From Rhynchonema sp. JSB1_4 (Eukaryota; Nematoda; Chromadorea; Monhysterida; Xyalidae), in contig JASAMV010003298.1 in NCBI GenBank assembly GCA_030248065.1, positions 38,901 through 102,900 on the forward strand: 64,000 nt of DNA. The letters run 5' to 3'. The position numbers and the translations under genes were made by a program. The notes under the pieces were generated by a model. The model made no database searches. It was not told the origin of the DNA and saw only the letters and a program-made list of their open reading frames with translations. This document shows positions 21,501-31,866 of this stretch, in pieces; position 1 is the first letter of the stretch; each line of letters opens with the position of its first letter.

Positions 21501-23741
21501 GGACCACGTGCAGTTCAGTGTTGAACAACTCATGGCGGTAAGCCTGGCTTTTTGGGAATTATATGCATCGGAAAAGTAAGAATTGACCCCACTGCTGCTG
21601 CTGCTTGACACAGTCAGCTTCCGATTAAGCCCACTGCGAGCTGATTTGACACAAATAATTTTATGATAATTTTATGCAAAAGCATTTCATTTCAATTCCA
21701 GAGTAACGATTTCTTTCGGTTTCGTGTTTTTTTTTTAAGAAAAGACGTTGTCTGTTTCAGACCAACCAAAAGTACACGACTTTCTATCAGAGCTACGGTA
21801 TTCCCAACACACGAACACGCAACGACACCTACCCGTTTGGTTAGTGTCGCGCACATCATCATCCTGTTCAAATTTAAATCCGTAAGTCGAATCAGAACTA
21901 CATTTGCGCACATTCAAGACTTCAACATCTGGGATCCAAATGCGACTGGTACTGAAGGCGTGAAGTTCACCATGGAAGTGGTCAACCATGTGAATCAATT
22001 CGACGTTCGTTATGCAGCTTTTTTGACGATATATCCGTGAATTGTCCAGAACACTCAGGGTGAGATCAAGCTTGGTAATCGGTCCGGGCCGGTCTTACCA
22101 CCGCCTTGGTCAATGTGACCTTTGGCGTTCGATATTTCACGAATTACTAAATGTCGATTATTGATGTCACCAACCAGTGTAGTCCCTGCGGCGAAGGGCC
22201 CCCCTTGAAGGTACAGTAATACACTAACCGCCTCACCAGGTAGACTAACCGCCTCAATTTGTGCCTAAAATTAGAACTTTTAGGCCTAAAATGGAGATTA
22301 AGATTTTTTAGGCCAAAAATGGGTGATTTTTACGTCAATCTTGTCAAAAGTCGACAGATTTTTTTTCAAATCGGGGCAAAAATAGGTGAAAGTTTTGACT
22401 TCAAAAAATGACTTTTTCCTGAAGATGGGTCTTATCCGGCTTCCCGCCCACCAGTGAGGTACACTAACCGTCGCTCCGAAAAAAACGGGTTGTTACATAA
22501 ACCGCCTCGCCGGACCAGGAACGACACTGTCACCGACGAATTTCGATCATCAGCTTAGAGGTTGTTCCCGTACTGCAAACAAACAATTTTTGGCAAAAAT
22601 GTCGGTCAAAGGACCGATTGCGTCAAGCAGTCCGATTTCGCCCTCAGGGTGTCTAGTCATTTTGACACGTGTCGTTGATGCAGTTTCTCTTAATTTAAAG
22701 TTCTACGTCAACGGTTATCGAATCGGCGCCGCTAAGCACACGCTGCTCGGTTACGTCAAGCCAGATCAATTCGGACGGGTTGGTCAAAATGTAGACTTAG
22801 AAAATTTTAAACATAACAAATAATGAAGACAGTACAATATGTAATAATATAATTATAATGATATATCTATACTACTAAAACACGAAGACGTATGTATGTT
22901 TGTGGCCCCCTCCCTCAATGGGTCAATTTTCACGGAGCTTGGCGATACGCGCAAAAAAAATTCCACTTAAAAAAAAAAAACAAAATTTTAAAACCCCTTC
23001 TCCACCCCCCCCACAATTCCTAAATATTCTATCTTACTATACCTACAAACTCCCACCTTCTTACTACCCCCACCCCCCCCCCAAAACTTAAAACACACTT
23101 AAAAGACCAACCTCATGTTTGTGAATTTGGAGATAGATTTGAAGATTGATAAAGACTCACACCATACTCACTTTGTGTCAAAGAGCAAAAATAGCTAATC
23201 CGCACAACTGCAAACAGCCAGCAATGGAGTCTGTGATAGCTTACGACACGCTCAATAACTACATATACTAGAACAACAGCGCTATATTATACATGCAGCT
23301 GTTGTTGGGAATTATGGGAACTGTATGAGTCCATCAAACACATTTCAAATGAATACAAGCGCCGCATGCAATTTTTAGATCTTATCAAGAAAACACATGA
23401 AAATATCCTTTTACCTAAAAAAGCAGAAAAACGAAAAAAAAAAAAAAAAAAAAAAAAAGGACACTTTAAAAATTAAAAAAAAAAAAGCCAACTAAAAAAA
23501 AAAATTACAAAAAAAATTATTTTTTTAACCCCCGCACGGGCGCGGCGCTGTAGCCGGGCCGTAGGCACGGGTCCCGACTACTGATATTACAAAGATCGTT
23601 ACTTCGTTTACTTATTGACAGATTGAGATGGGATTCTATGCATGCGAAGGATGCCCAACCGGAACAACGGCCAAAATACATGAAATACTGGTCACGGATG
23701 ATCTGGCCGGTTACGATCCTGCGCCGAATACCGCTTCATAA
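18566..23741 (+). CDS. Secreted galectin-like protein, tandem paralogue 3 (complete, 275 aa)
   Basis: Eight exons with the same phases as paralogue 2: 18566-18623, 19649-19827, 20471-20549, 21389-21537, 21761-21839, 21919-22004, 22701-22778, 23622-23741 (TAA). The signal peptide is MLMLMVVLLAFGAIG followed by TNAE. The mature protein opens with VECKV and keeps the Cys pattern of exon 2, then ADTVAPFDG, ITIETPPPQNMPS, TNQKYTTFYQSYG, FTMEVVNHVNQFD, FYVNGYRIGAAKH and CEGCPTGTTAKIH. All donors are GTNNGN-type (gtaagt, gtgtgg, gtaagc, gttagt, gttcgt, gttggt). Introns hold a hAT-type MITE (18826-19538), a Harbinger-like hairpin (20802-21013) and a Helitron-like insertion (22866-23581). The family call has the same limits as for paralogue 2. 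Confidence 0.85.
18826..19538. mobile_element. hAT-type MITE with CAGTGGTT ends
   Basis: CAGTGGTTTTTAAA opens it and ATTAACCACTG closes it, next to long A/T homopolymer tracts. The 8-bp flanks CCTGGATA (18818-18825) and CCCGGATA (19539-19546) match at 7 of 8 bases. It lies in intron 1 of galectin-like paralogue 3. A fragment of the same family is at about 57888-57960. Confidence 0.75.
20802..21013. mobile_element. Harbinger-like hairpin (GGTGTAAAGGTC words), copy 1
   Basis: Flanked by direct TAA copies (20799-20801, 21014-21016). The ends are GGGTGGAATTTCCGAAACGG and CCGTTTCGAAAATATCACCC. Arms repeat GGTGTAAAGGTC and CGAAAGCTCGG. GTGAAACATT (20884) and ATGTTTCA (20919) flank the axis. TTA/TAA target sites are typical of PIF/Harbinger MITEs. 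It sits within a second inverted repeat (20682-20714 against 21027-21059). Confidence 0.75.
22184..22525. repeat. TAACCGCCTC repeat region
   Basis: ACACTAACCGCCTCACC, AGACTAACCGCCTCAA, CACTAACCGTCGCTCC and ATAAACCGCCTCGCC recur, with TTAGGCC/GGCCTAAA words between. In intron 6 of galectin-like paralogue 3. Boundaries not resolved. Confidence 0.45.
22866..23581 (+). mobile_element. Helitron-like non-autonomous insertion
   Basis: It starts TCTATACTACTAAAACACG followed by a GGGTCAATTTTCACGGAGCT block, an arrangement seen at many Helitron 5' ends. The 3' side has a GC-rich hairpin-like stretch (CCCCCGCACGGGCGCGGCGC, then GGCACGGG) ending near CCCGACTACT. It is not an exact CTRR end, so the 3' boundary is weak. 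It contains a 24-A tract (23435-23458). Last intron of galectin-like paralogue 3. Confidence 0.45.
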
Positions 23742-24431
23742 AGGCAGAACCAAATTATTGTGAATTATTTACAATTTGGTTTTCGTGCGCACGTGAACGG
23801 GTGAGTTTCAATATAAAGCAAAGTACCCACTATGATCAACATTGGCCCGAATTCTCAAAAGCACAATCGCCACGGGGGGTGGTTGCGCCCCCAAAAACGA
23901 TGATGACAACTTCCAGCTGGCTGACCTCGATTCGTTGCGCGAACATCAGCCTTTTTTAACGCACGCATGTTTTGGGAATAAAAGGGAATTTACGCACCGA
24001 GGTGGTGAGCCGCATGGGGGGGCGCTTTCGAGAACTCAGGCCATCATACATACATACTGTACATAGGTGATTTATAAGCGATCATCCTTGGTGTGGCTAA
24101 ATTCGGCACAGCCCGCCTTGTGTGGCCCATGTATATACTTTCGGACAACTTGGCCTTGTAAAGATCGATGCGTAAAGTATAGGCAAACTACGCCAACACG
24201 AGCCTTCGCAGCGGAGAGGAGAATAATGGGCGCTTATGTATACATAGGCATAAAGACTGTTCACAACGCACGAAAAGCCAGATTGACAGTGGTTGACAAG
24301 CCGCACGAAACCATGTCGCTGGATATGATCATCGAAACGTTGGGTTTTGGGTTTGGGTGTGTTTTATGGGGTTTGAGGTATGTATGTTTTTTGGGTGATA
24401 AAATGAAATAAAGTGGGCACTTACGTCGATA

Positions 24432-24669
24432 TTAAAGGTCGGTTTATACTCTGACTGCCTGGCAGTAGCAGTCAGAAATTTGTGACTGCCCGTTCGGTCA
24501 GCTCATTGACGGAGCAAGAACAGTGGACGGCAGGAAGCGGTCAATGGACAGAGCGGAACAGGCAATCACCACACGCAATCACTGCCTTGCCGTGCACTTC
24601 TGCATGGTAGTGACTTCTCCCGATTTTGACTTCTACTTCCCGGAAGTCAGAAGTATAAATCGACCTTAA
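24432..24669. mobile_element. TTAA-bounded hairpin (238 bp) with GACTGCC-type words
   Basis: TTAAAGGTCGGTTTATAC at the left is mirrored by GTATAAATCGACCTTAA at the right, both ending in TTAA. The interior is full of short GTCAG/CTGAC and CTGCC units. It is intergenic, downstream of galectin-like paralogue 3. Confidence 0.65.
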
Positions 24670-25345
24670 CATAAAGTGGCAGGAATCAAGACCATGAAAA
24701 AGATTTTTTATTGCGTACGTTTGTGTGTAGATTGTGGGGGAACGACATTCATCTACCGAAAGTATATGATGTCCACGCACCACAGTTTTGTCGATATGAC
24801 ATTTTGTTTGAATCTCAAGAAAAGCACGCACAACAAAACGGCGAAAGCACGATGTATGTACTGTATATACATATTTATTTCGCAATTGACATTTTTAATG
24901 TTACATGTATGTACATTGTTTCGGATGACAAAAGCAACGGAAAGCACCAGAATGTTTTGGGTAATTTTTTTGTGCATGGCAGTACAACAATAAAGGTCAA
25001 AACTCTGGAAGAAGAATGAAAGCGAAATTTGATCCCGATATCACACGGAAAGCAACAATAATTGCGTGCAATTGAATAGAATGTACATTGTTGTTGGTTG
25101 ACTGGAGAAAGAATCGTGGGATAAAAGTTGGAAAAAAATAATCTGCACAAAAGGTAAACAAAAGTTCGACCAATTGTTTTAATTTTAGCATCAATAGGTA
25201 GTGAGGACAAAAATAAATCAACGGCAATACAACATTGACCAGTGAAACATCCTGCTCCCTACAGTTTGTTTCTTATTCCTTGAATCACCAGCATTGCATC
25301 TGCATGTGACAAACTAAGCCTTATGTACACGGCATCAATAATACC

Positions 25346-28300
25346 TTACATGGCCAACGATTTTGGCGGGTGATTGAATCGGGTCAGTAGTTCCATACCG
25401 ATACGGTCACCCAACACTTGCAGTGGCTTGCGCGGAAGCAACAGGGTTGCGGCCACCTGGAATAAGTTTCGGAAAGATCAACTCCGACTTAGGGTGATAT
25501 TTTCGAAACGGTGTAAAGGTCAGTTGGGTGTAAAGGTCGGTGGAAAGCTCGGTCGACAGCTCAGTGTGATAGACCTCGGTATAAACTTGAAACATTCCAC
25601 GTTAATAACAGACAATGTTTCACGTTTACACCGAGCTACGCCGACCGAGCTTTCGACAGAACTTTACACCGACCTTTACGCCCAACTGACCTTTACACCG
25701 TTTCGAAAATTCCACCCTTACATATGGTCAGCGTATTTGGAATGTTTTTTATCGAAACATTTGAGCATCGAACATTTGACCAGCGTAAAACGTGTTAGAC
25801 CAGTAATAAATAACTTTTACGCTGGCCAAAATTGTAATTCGACAGCACACATTATAGAACAGACCTGTTTAATTTTGGGCATATTTCTTCGAATGTACAT
25901 TTGAGCGTCGATTTCCATCTGTTGCAGCTTCGATGGATCAATTTCATCCAGCGTGTACGTGTGAGACATGTACGGATTGATACGGTAGTAGCTGTCCGGG
26001 GACAGAAGACAACTCAGCGCGTGGTGGACCACTGCAAAGCGTGGAGGATTGATTTTGGACATTGGTACCGGGTGTACATGTTATGCGCACCTGAGTTTTT
26101 TATTTACACACCCCGGAGATCCAAAATAAAAATTCGTCGCAAATGGACCCTCTACAACCAAAATTCCAACGACGAGAAAAATTCCATTTGGAACCGCGGG
26201 CCCAAATATGGAATCATTTCCACTTACAGGCAGGGTTGGGCAAAAAAAAACGACGGCGTTTTTTCTTAAAAAAACGACGTTTAGTTTTCAAAAAAAAACA
26301 AAAAATTTTCGACCAATTTTTACTTTGTCGAGATACGTCGATATACGGAGTTTGACTTTCAGTGATGACCCCGGCCAAAGTTGGTCCCATGATGCGGGTC
26401 TGACATGGGATCTTAACAACTCGCTAGAAAAGGGTTGAAACCCGTTTATTTTGCCTCAGAACACATAGAATTACTTCATTTAACCACGTTTTCTTCCCAA
26501 CATGAACGTTTTCCAATTTTTTGGGGGGCATATTTTGGTCATCTCGGCGTTTTTAAAAAAATGATTTTTTGAAGAAAAAAAAACGTTTTTTGCCCAACCC
26601 TGCTTACAGGCCCCAACTGGACCTACGTTCATATAATTAGAGAATTGGTCAACTGGACACATTTCATGGTCTGTGGTCTGCTTTATAAGATCTTGCTTTG
26701 CATTCCATTGGGTTTAGCCATGATTGTCACAATATTCATATACGCGTGGCACTAATATTTCGAATTTCCCCAGTCGCAAAAACTAACATTCAGTATCCGT
26801 GGCGCTGTCGACGATTTTGAGTATTTTGTGCTGCAAAGACGTGCTCGATGCCAAACTGGCCACTTGTTCGTCCGGATTCGTCGGCATCGACAACATTGAA
26901 CGGCCGTTGCCTGAATTGGAAAGGGGACGGTGGATTTATTGATTGATAAATCAGGTTGTTCTGTCTGTTTGTTGTTCATTGTGTGGATTTTCAGTGACGA
27001 TGATCTGAGACACTCATGTTCAGTCAGAGTTAACAACACAGCAACCAATCACCAATAATCGACCTTGACAAACAATCAAGAATCAAAATCGATTTGTCAG
27101 TGGGCTTGATGCAGGCTAGAATTTACGATATACAACTATAATAAACATAAAATGTCAAAAAAACTAGAAAATCTAAACGAAGACAAAAACTCACCGATCG
27201 ATAATATGCATTGAATTGGTGAGTCCGGCCACAAAGTTCGCGCCTCATTCAGTCCAATCGCTGAAGGGTTGTTCGCAAGCACGCCACCGTCCTGAGGAAT
27301 ATAAATAAAAATTTACATACAAAAAAGTATCTTAAAATTTGAAAATCGTTAGTTGACATGGTCTTGAACCGTTTGTGATCATGTCCATCAGCTGTGACAT
27401 CAGTGAAACATCAGTTGACGTTTGGTGCCATCAGTGATGCACCACATCAGAGTAACATGTGAGCTGGCAATGATTCACTAATCTTTCACAAGGCAACGAG
27501 AAGTTCTACGTAACTCTCGGAATTTGGCGACTCTTTTTAGAGAAAAAAAACAAAAACGCGCACCAAAGGGTTATCAGAACACTCAAACCATACCTGATGG
27601 ACTAGTTTGTCTAATAGGACCTCCTCAAAGTAGCCAGGAGCGGCGGCAGAAGCCTGTAACGCCTGCCACGTGGCGTACTTGCAACTGCCCGCGTAGATGG
27701 AGGGCCGAGAAGGTGGGTGTTCGTAGTTGCGGAATATGAACGGCTCCATTTTGGCCGAATTGACGATACACGAGATGAAGCACAACTGAAAAATACACTG
27801 GTCAAACTTGCTGTGGCTCAGTCTGGTCGGGATCAGTCCTGTCTTGGTCATGTGACATTTTGCATTGGCAGCATCGAAATTTCACGATGATGCCACAAAT
27901 TTTGACCAGTGTAAAAGCAACCAAGTAATTTTCAAGCAAAATAAGACGAGACCGCGCTTTATGGCGAAATTTGCACCGACGTTGACCTGTGCCACCGGCC
28001 GTCCGTGAATGCAGGTCAGGATAAATTAGAATAGTCTAATAATTGTACCAGGTCATCGTCAGTACGACCAGAAAGTCACTTTTCTGAATTGGGCTAGAAA
28101 CTCCGAGCTCTGGCGTGAAATGATCTACCAACAACCCCAAAATGCAAAACATATCCGACCTTTGGTGCCCCGGGCGTCCTCATACTCTCCATGAGCGATG
28201 TTGTGCCCAACACTTTCTTCAACAATCGAATCCACTCGGTTGTGTTGTAATACGAATGTGACCATAGCAGTCCACGCACGCCACTGATACGATCCTGCGC

Positions 28301-31300
28301 GAACAGTTGCGAGGAGAGGGAACTGAAACGTAAAAGTTTCGGTATTCGTTGCTTTACATTTATTGGGAGGCGTGATAGAACAGTGTATTTATACACAAGC
28401 AATGGTACAAAGTATAGTCCGTCCATCAGCTCATGGCACTTTGTGATGCTGCTGGCGGACTTGTTCCCTTCCTCCACGTTCTAATGAAAGAGAAATTGAG
28501 TGTTTCCGAAAAAATTATGTTTGTTCCTAAATTGTGGTTTTTATGAAATCGACGTGTTTTATCGATTTTAATTTAATTTAATTGAAAAAATGATCGAATT
28601 CAATCTTTTGCAACACAATTTACGTTATCAAAGTTGGTGATCGAACAGTATCGGAACTACATAACTGATGAGCACAACGTGAACTATTCTCTCTTTTTAT
28701 TGCATCTGCTTCCAAGAAATAATGCACAAGGTGCGCAAACACAACACAGCTCCGATCCGCCTTAGGTCACTACGAACTTTGACCAATCTCAGACGATCAG
28801 TAAAAGATGACTACTGTACTGCCCAATGGATGTTTTGCTTGCTGATCCCAGAAAACTTGAATTGCTGCATTGTCCAGTCGTGCATCAATGAAAAAAAAAA
28901 CAAAAAGACCACTCAAATTCGCATACCGATAAATCTCCTTGCATTCGCTGACGGTGACCTTGTACGCACCGAGCAGTGCGCCCATGACCGATCCAGTGCT
29001 CACGCCAACGAACATGTCGAAACATTCGTGCAAAGGTCGACCGCCCAACTCGAATTCCAGCGCTTGAAGGACCTCGAGCGACAGAATACCTCTGTAAAGT
29101 CGAATGGGCATCAGGTGTTACGATAATGATTTATTTTGGAGGGCTAAGAGAACAGAGGCCTGATCACTATAGTGCTCATACTGACGATGACCTGGTGCAC
29201 CGCTCGCCTGTGGGCCAAAATAGGCTAGCCACTCAGATGTTGGTTTATGGTTTGGCGGGCAAAACCGCCGCAATCGTGCTACAGTACATAAAAAGAAGCA
29301 CGCAAACTTGAAAAATGGGATTCGGCCATCACGTTCGACGGAAGCTTCTGTTATCATGCCCATTTGCATTTACACTATTCAGCGCCTCGTGTTGCATGGT
29401 CTAGGGAAACAAGCTAAAAAAGTGATGAAAATAACCAAACAAAAATCCCCACCTGGTTCCGCCACCATCAATGGACAATATTCGGAGTCCCCTGCCCTTC
29501 GGTGGTTCGATGTATCCGACCAACGCCAGACACACACGGTATTGGGCACGGAGGTCGCTGTTGCTGCACGCTGAGTACAGACGGAGTAGGGTGCTGTAGA
29601 TGTTTTGCTGCAAACGAGGAGCAAGTTGTTTTTCATTGTTTTTTTCACGGCTAGCTTGGCTGATGTTTCAAACAGCACAGATGATTCAAACAGTTCTACT
29701 GACGATGACCTGGTGCGAAGATGGGACCCACACACCTATCTGTTTGTTTGGCATCACAAAAATTTACGTTGCCTCCATTTGGCGACTTTGCACTGACGAT
29801 GCCTAGTGCACCACTCACCGCAATGACACTGAAATTCCAACGTCGAAATGAGTTGCGAAAACAGCCACATCACCCCGGCCGAAAAGCAAGAAAAAAAGCA
29901 GTAACTAAATCCACGCCAACCTCCACAGCCAATCCGACCATGTCTGGGTTGGTCATCAAATGTTGCGTTAGCTCCTTGGTGAGCACAAGTCTGACGTCAT
30001 CGGTGGGCGCTTCACGCACGCGACGCACCATTTGGACGGTCAGTTCCTGCGTAGATAAAAATATTCCGCGACATTTCAGGCCCCGAACTGCAGGCCCGAC
30101 CTTTTCAGGCCCAGTTTCTCAAACCCGGCCGATTCAGGCCCAGCATGTTTGACACATTTATGCTCCAGCCGGGCCTGGCTCGGCAGAGCCTGAACCTGTG
30201 CCCCGGGACTGAACCGTTGCACAATAAGATAAAAAACAGGCACGAAAGGTTTATGGCTGACAGGGCACATTTATTGTGATGCCAGACAATACGGTTATTG
30301 TGTTGAAAGCTTTGACGTCCGTGAAACATCAGTCAGACGTTTGGTACCAGCAGTGATGCACCGCACCACAGTCGCATGTGAGCTGGCGGCGGTTCAGCGA
30401 TGTTTCACAAACACAAAAAAAAAACAAAAAAAGATCGTCAATCCTAACTGCAAGCGCTCCAACGGGCAAAGTGTAGCAGCGTATAAGTTCTGAATGTTGG
30501 ATTTCCCCCAGAATAATAATGTCAACCACTAAAAACCCACATCACACCCACATTTTGGGAAAAGCTAGTCCACTTTCAAAATTGACTTCCTTTTGCTCAG
30601 GCTTAGGCTTGGGCTTAGGCTTAGGCTTACTATTAGACTTGGGCTTAGGCCCAGGCCAAACCTTGAGCCAACCCGTGCCTTCTACCGCGAAATCGAAAAT
30701 TCACGTTCTTTCTCTGTCAAGGCAACTGGACTAGCTTTTCCCAACATGCATCACAGCCAACCTCCAGCTCCCTCTGCTCGTCAGCCATTGCGATTGCGCG
30801 CGCGGCCAATTGTTCGCGACTGACGGGTGTCTTTCTGGTTGCTGGTGGTCTGTGGTGATCGTCTGGTGGCTCGCCACCCCCGCCATCGCCACTCGAGGTT
30901 GATGCGGTGCGGTAGCTGGAAAAGAAACAGAAAGGGTCCTTGTGTGGTTTTGTGTTGTGTGGGATGGATATACTGTGCCTTTTGGGCGTATGCATCCAGC
31001 TTGAGGAACTGCAGGTAAAAAAGCTCACACAGTAAATTTCCAACTTTCGTTTCCTCACGCATTTCTACAGACGCAGGGAAACTCCCGTTCGAAGTCGAGT
31101 CAGGCAACAAGCTCAAAACACAGTCAACGAGCCACGCACCTGGCTCGCGTGCGTTTCGATTGTTTCAGCCACACACGCTGTGTGTGTCAGCTGCGTTGCT
31201 TGTTGACTTGTGTGTTGAGCTTGTTGCCTGCCTCGACTTCAAACAGGAGTTTCCCCGCGTCTGTAAATGTGCATGAGGCAAGGAAATAAGAAACTTACCA

Positions 31301-31866
31301 TACCCATCAAATTAGATGGAGTTGATGCGTTTCCTTCCAAAAAAGATTGACACACTTATGTTAACTGTTCGACGTGAAACATCAGTTTAGTTTGATTGCC
31401 TCTAATTTTTAACCAAGAGTCGTGTTCCGGAGCCCAAAATGCGGACGGATTCATTCAAAAGATGTTGGAAATCAACCACTAACCCCGAAGTTGAGCCCAA
31501 CAATTGACGTAGATATCCAAAACTGGACGATTGTTGTTGGTCGGCACCAGTGTGCGTCTCTGTTGGCTCCTGAATCTGTTCAGTTTGATCATTTTGCGCC
31601 GTAATTGGTCCATTTTGTGACTCCAGATGATTAGATTCGGTACGAGACTCAGATTCTGTCGAATTTTTCGCATAATTTCGACTCGACGGCCCTGGATCAG
31701 CCGCATAAATCGTGGCTTCGGGCGGCGCGCGATACAAATCAAGCACGGAGCCACCGGCGTCCGCTGGTTCCAAGTAGCACTCAATTGTTGACGCATTGCT
31801 GCCGACTGCGGTGGGCGTGCGACGTAGCGCTTGGCGGAATATGGAGCTCAACGCTGCTCGTTGCAT
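25346..31866 (-). CDS. PNPLA8-like: Calcium-independent phospholipase A2 gamma-like patatin phospholipase (646 aa, 12 exons)
   Basis: Minus-strand exons, 5' to 3': 31866-31414, 31008-30974, 30915-30762, 30046-29921, 29607-29453, 29091-28927, 28322-28160, 27785-27594, 27291-27195, 26910-26788, 26031-25865, 25456-25346 (TAA). The total is 1941 nt in one frame. The start MQRAALSSIFRQALRR is Arg/Ser-rich without acids, as in mitochondrial presequences. The patatin domain shows RILSIDGGGTR (about residues 298-308, oxyanion loop), GVSTG with nucleophile Ser339, and DGG with catalytic Asp482 opening exon 9. Other family blocks are VGYIEPPKGRG, WSHSYYNTTEW, FRNYEHP, ASAAAPGYF, NNPSA and DSYYRINP. Family knowledge: the Ser-Asp dyad hydrolyses membrane phospholipids, and PNPLA8 acts in mitochondria and peroxisomes. 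The protein is shorter than human PNPLA8 (about 780 residues), mainly in the N-terminal part. The least certain pieces are the 35-nt exon 2 and the last exon. Confidence 0.9.
25492..25717. mobile_element. Harbinger-like hairpin (GGTGTAAAGGTC words), copy 2
   Basis: Same family as 20802-21013, inverted. Direct TTA copies flank it (25489-25491, 25718-25720). It is located in the last intron of the PNPLA8-like gene. TGAAACAT (25588) and ATGTTTCA (25615) lie symmetrically about the axis at 25605. Confidence 0.75.
26231..26602. mobile_element. hAT-type MITE (372 bp) with perfect 8-bp target duplication
   Basis: Ends CAGGGTTGGGC and GCCCAACCCTG are flanked on both sides by CTTACAGG (26223-26230 and 26603-26610). 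It is inserted in an intron of the PNPLA8-like gene. No coding sequence. Confidence 0.88.
27403..27492. repeat. Mini-element starting GTGAAACATCAG, copy 1
   Basis: About 90 bp from GTGAAACATCAGTTGACG to ATCTTTCACAAGG, aligned along its length with 30321-30410 (GACGTTTGGT, GTGATGCACC, CATGTGAGCTGGC). Intron of the PNPLA8-like gene. Confidence 0.6.
30076..30224. repeat. CAGGCCC-word repeat, copy 2
   Basis: CAGGCCCGACCTTTTCAGGC and GTGCCCCGGGACTGAACCG match copies at 14127 and 40398. It lies in an intron of the PNPLA8-like gene, 30 bp upstream of its fourth exon. Confidence 0.65.
30321..30410. repeat. Mini-element with GTGAAACATCA/GATGTTTCAC ends, copy 2
   Basis: Begins GTGAAACATCAGTCAGACG and ends CGATGTTTCACAA, so the ends are inverted copies. 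Same unit as 27403-27492, in another intron of the same gene. Confidence 0.65.
30555..30744. mobile_element. TTAGGC-word hairpin
   Basis: Terminal inverted repeats TTGGGAAAAGCTAGTCCA and TGGACTAGCTTTTCCCAA surround 30600-30655, a degenerate GGCTTAGGCTTGGGCTTAGG array. Intron 3 of the PNPLA8-like gene, ending 18 bp from an exon boundary at 30762. Confidence 0.75.
31032..31299. mobile_element. CAGACGCAGGGAAACTCC hairpin, copy 1
   Basis: Arms TTCTACAGACGCAGGGAAAC and its complement, then CAACAAGC/GCTTGTTG. The centre at about 31165 is TTGTTTCAGCC. It spans intron 1 of the PNPLA8-like gene beside its short second exon (31008-30974). Confidence 0.75.
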
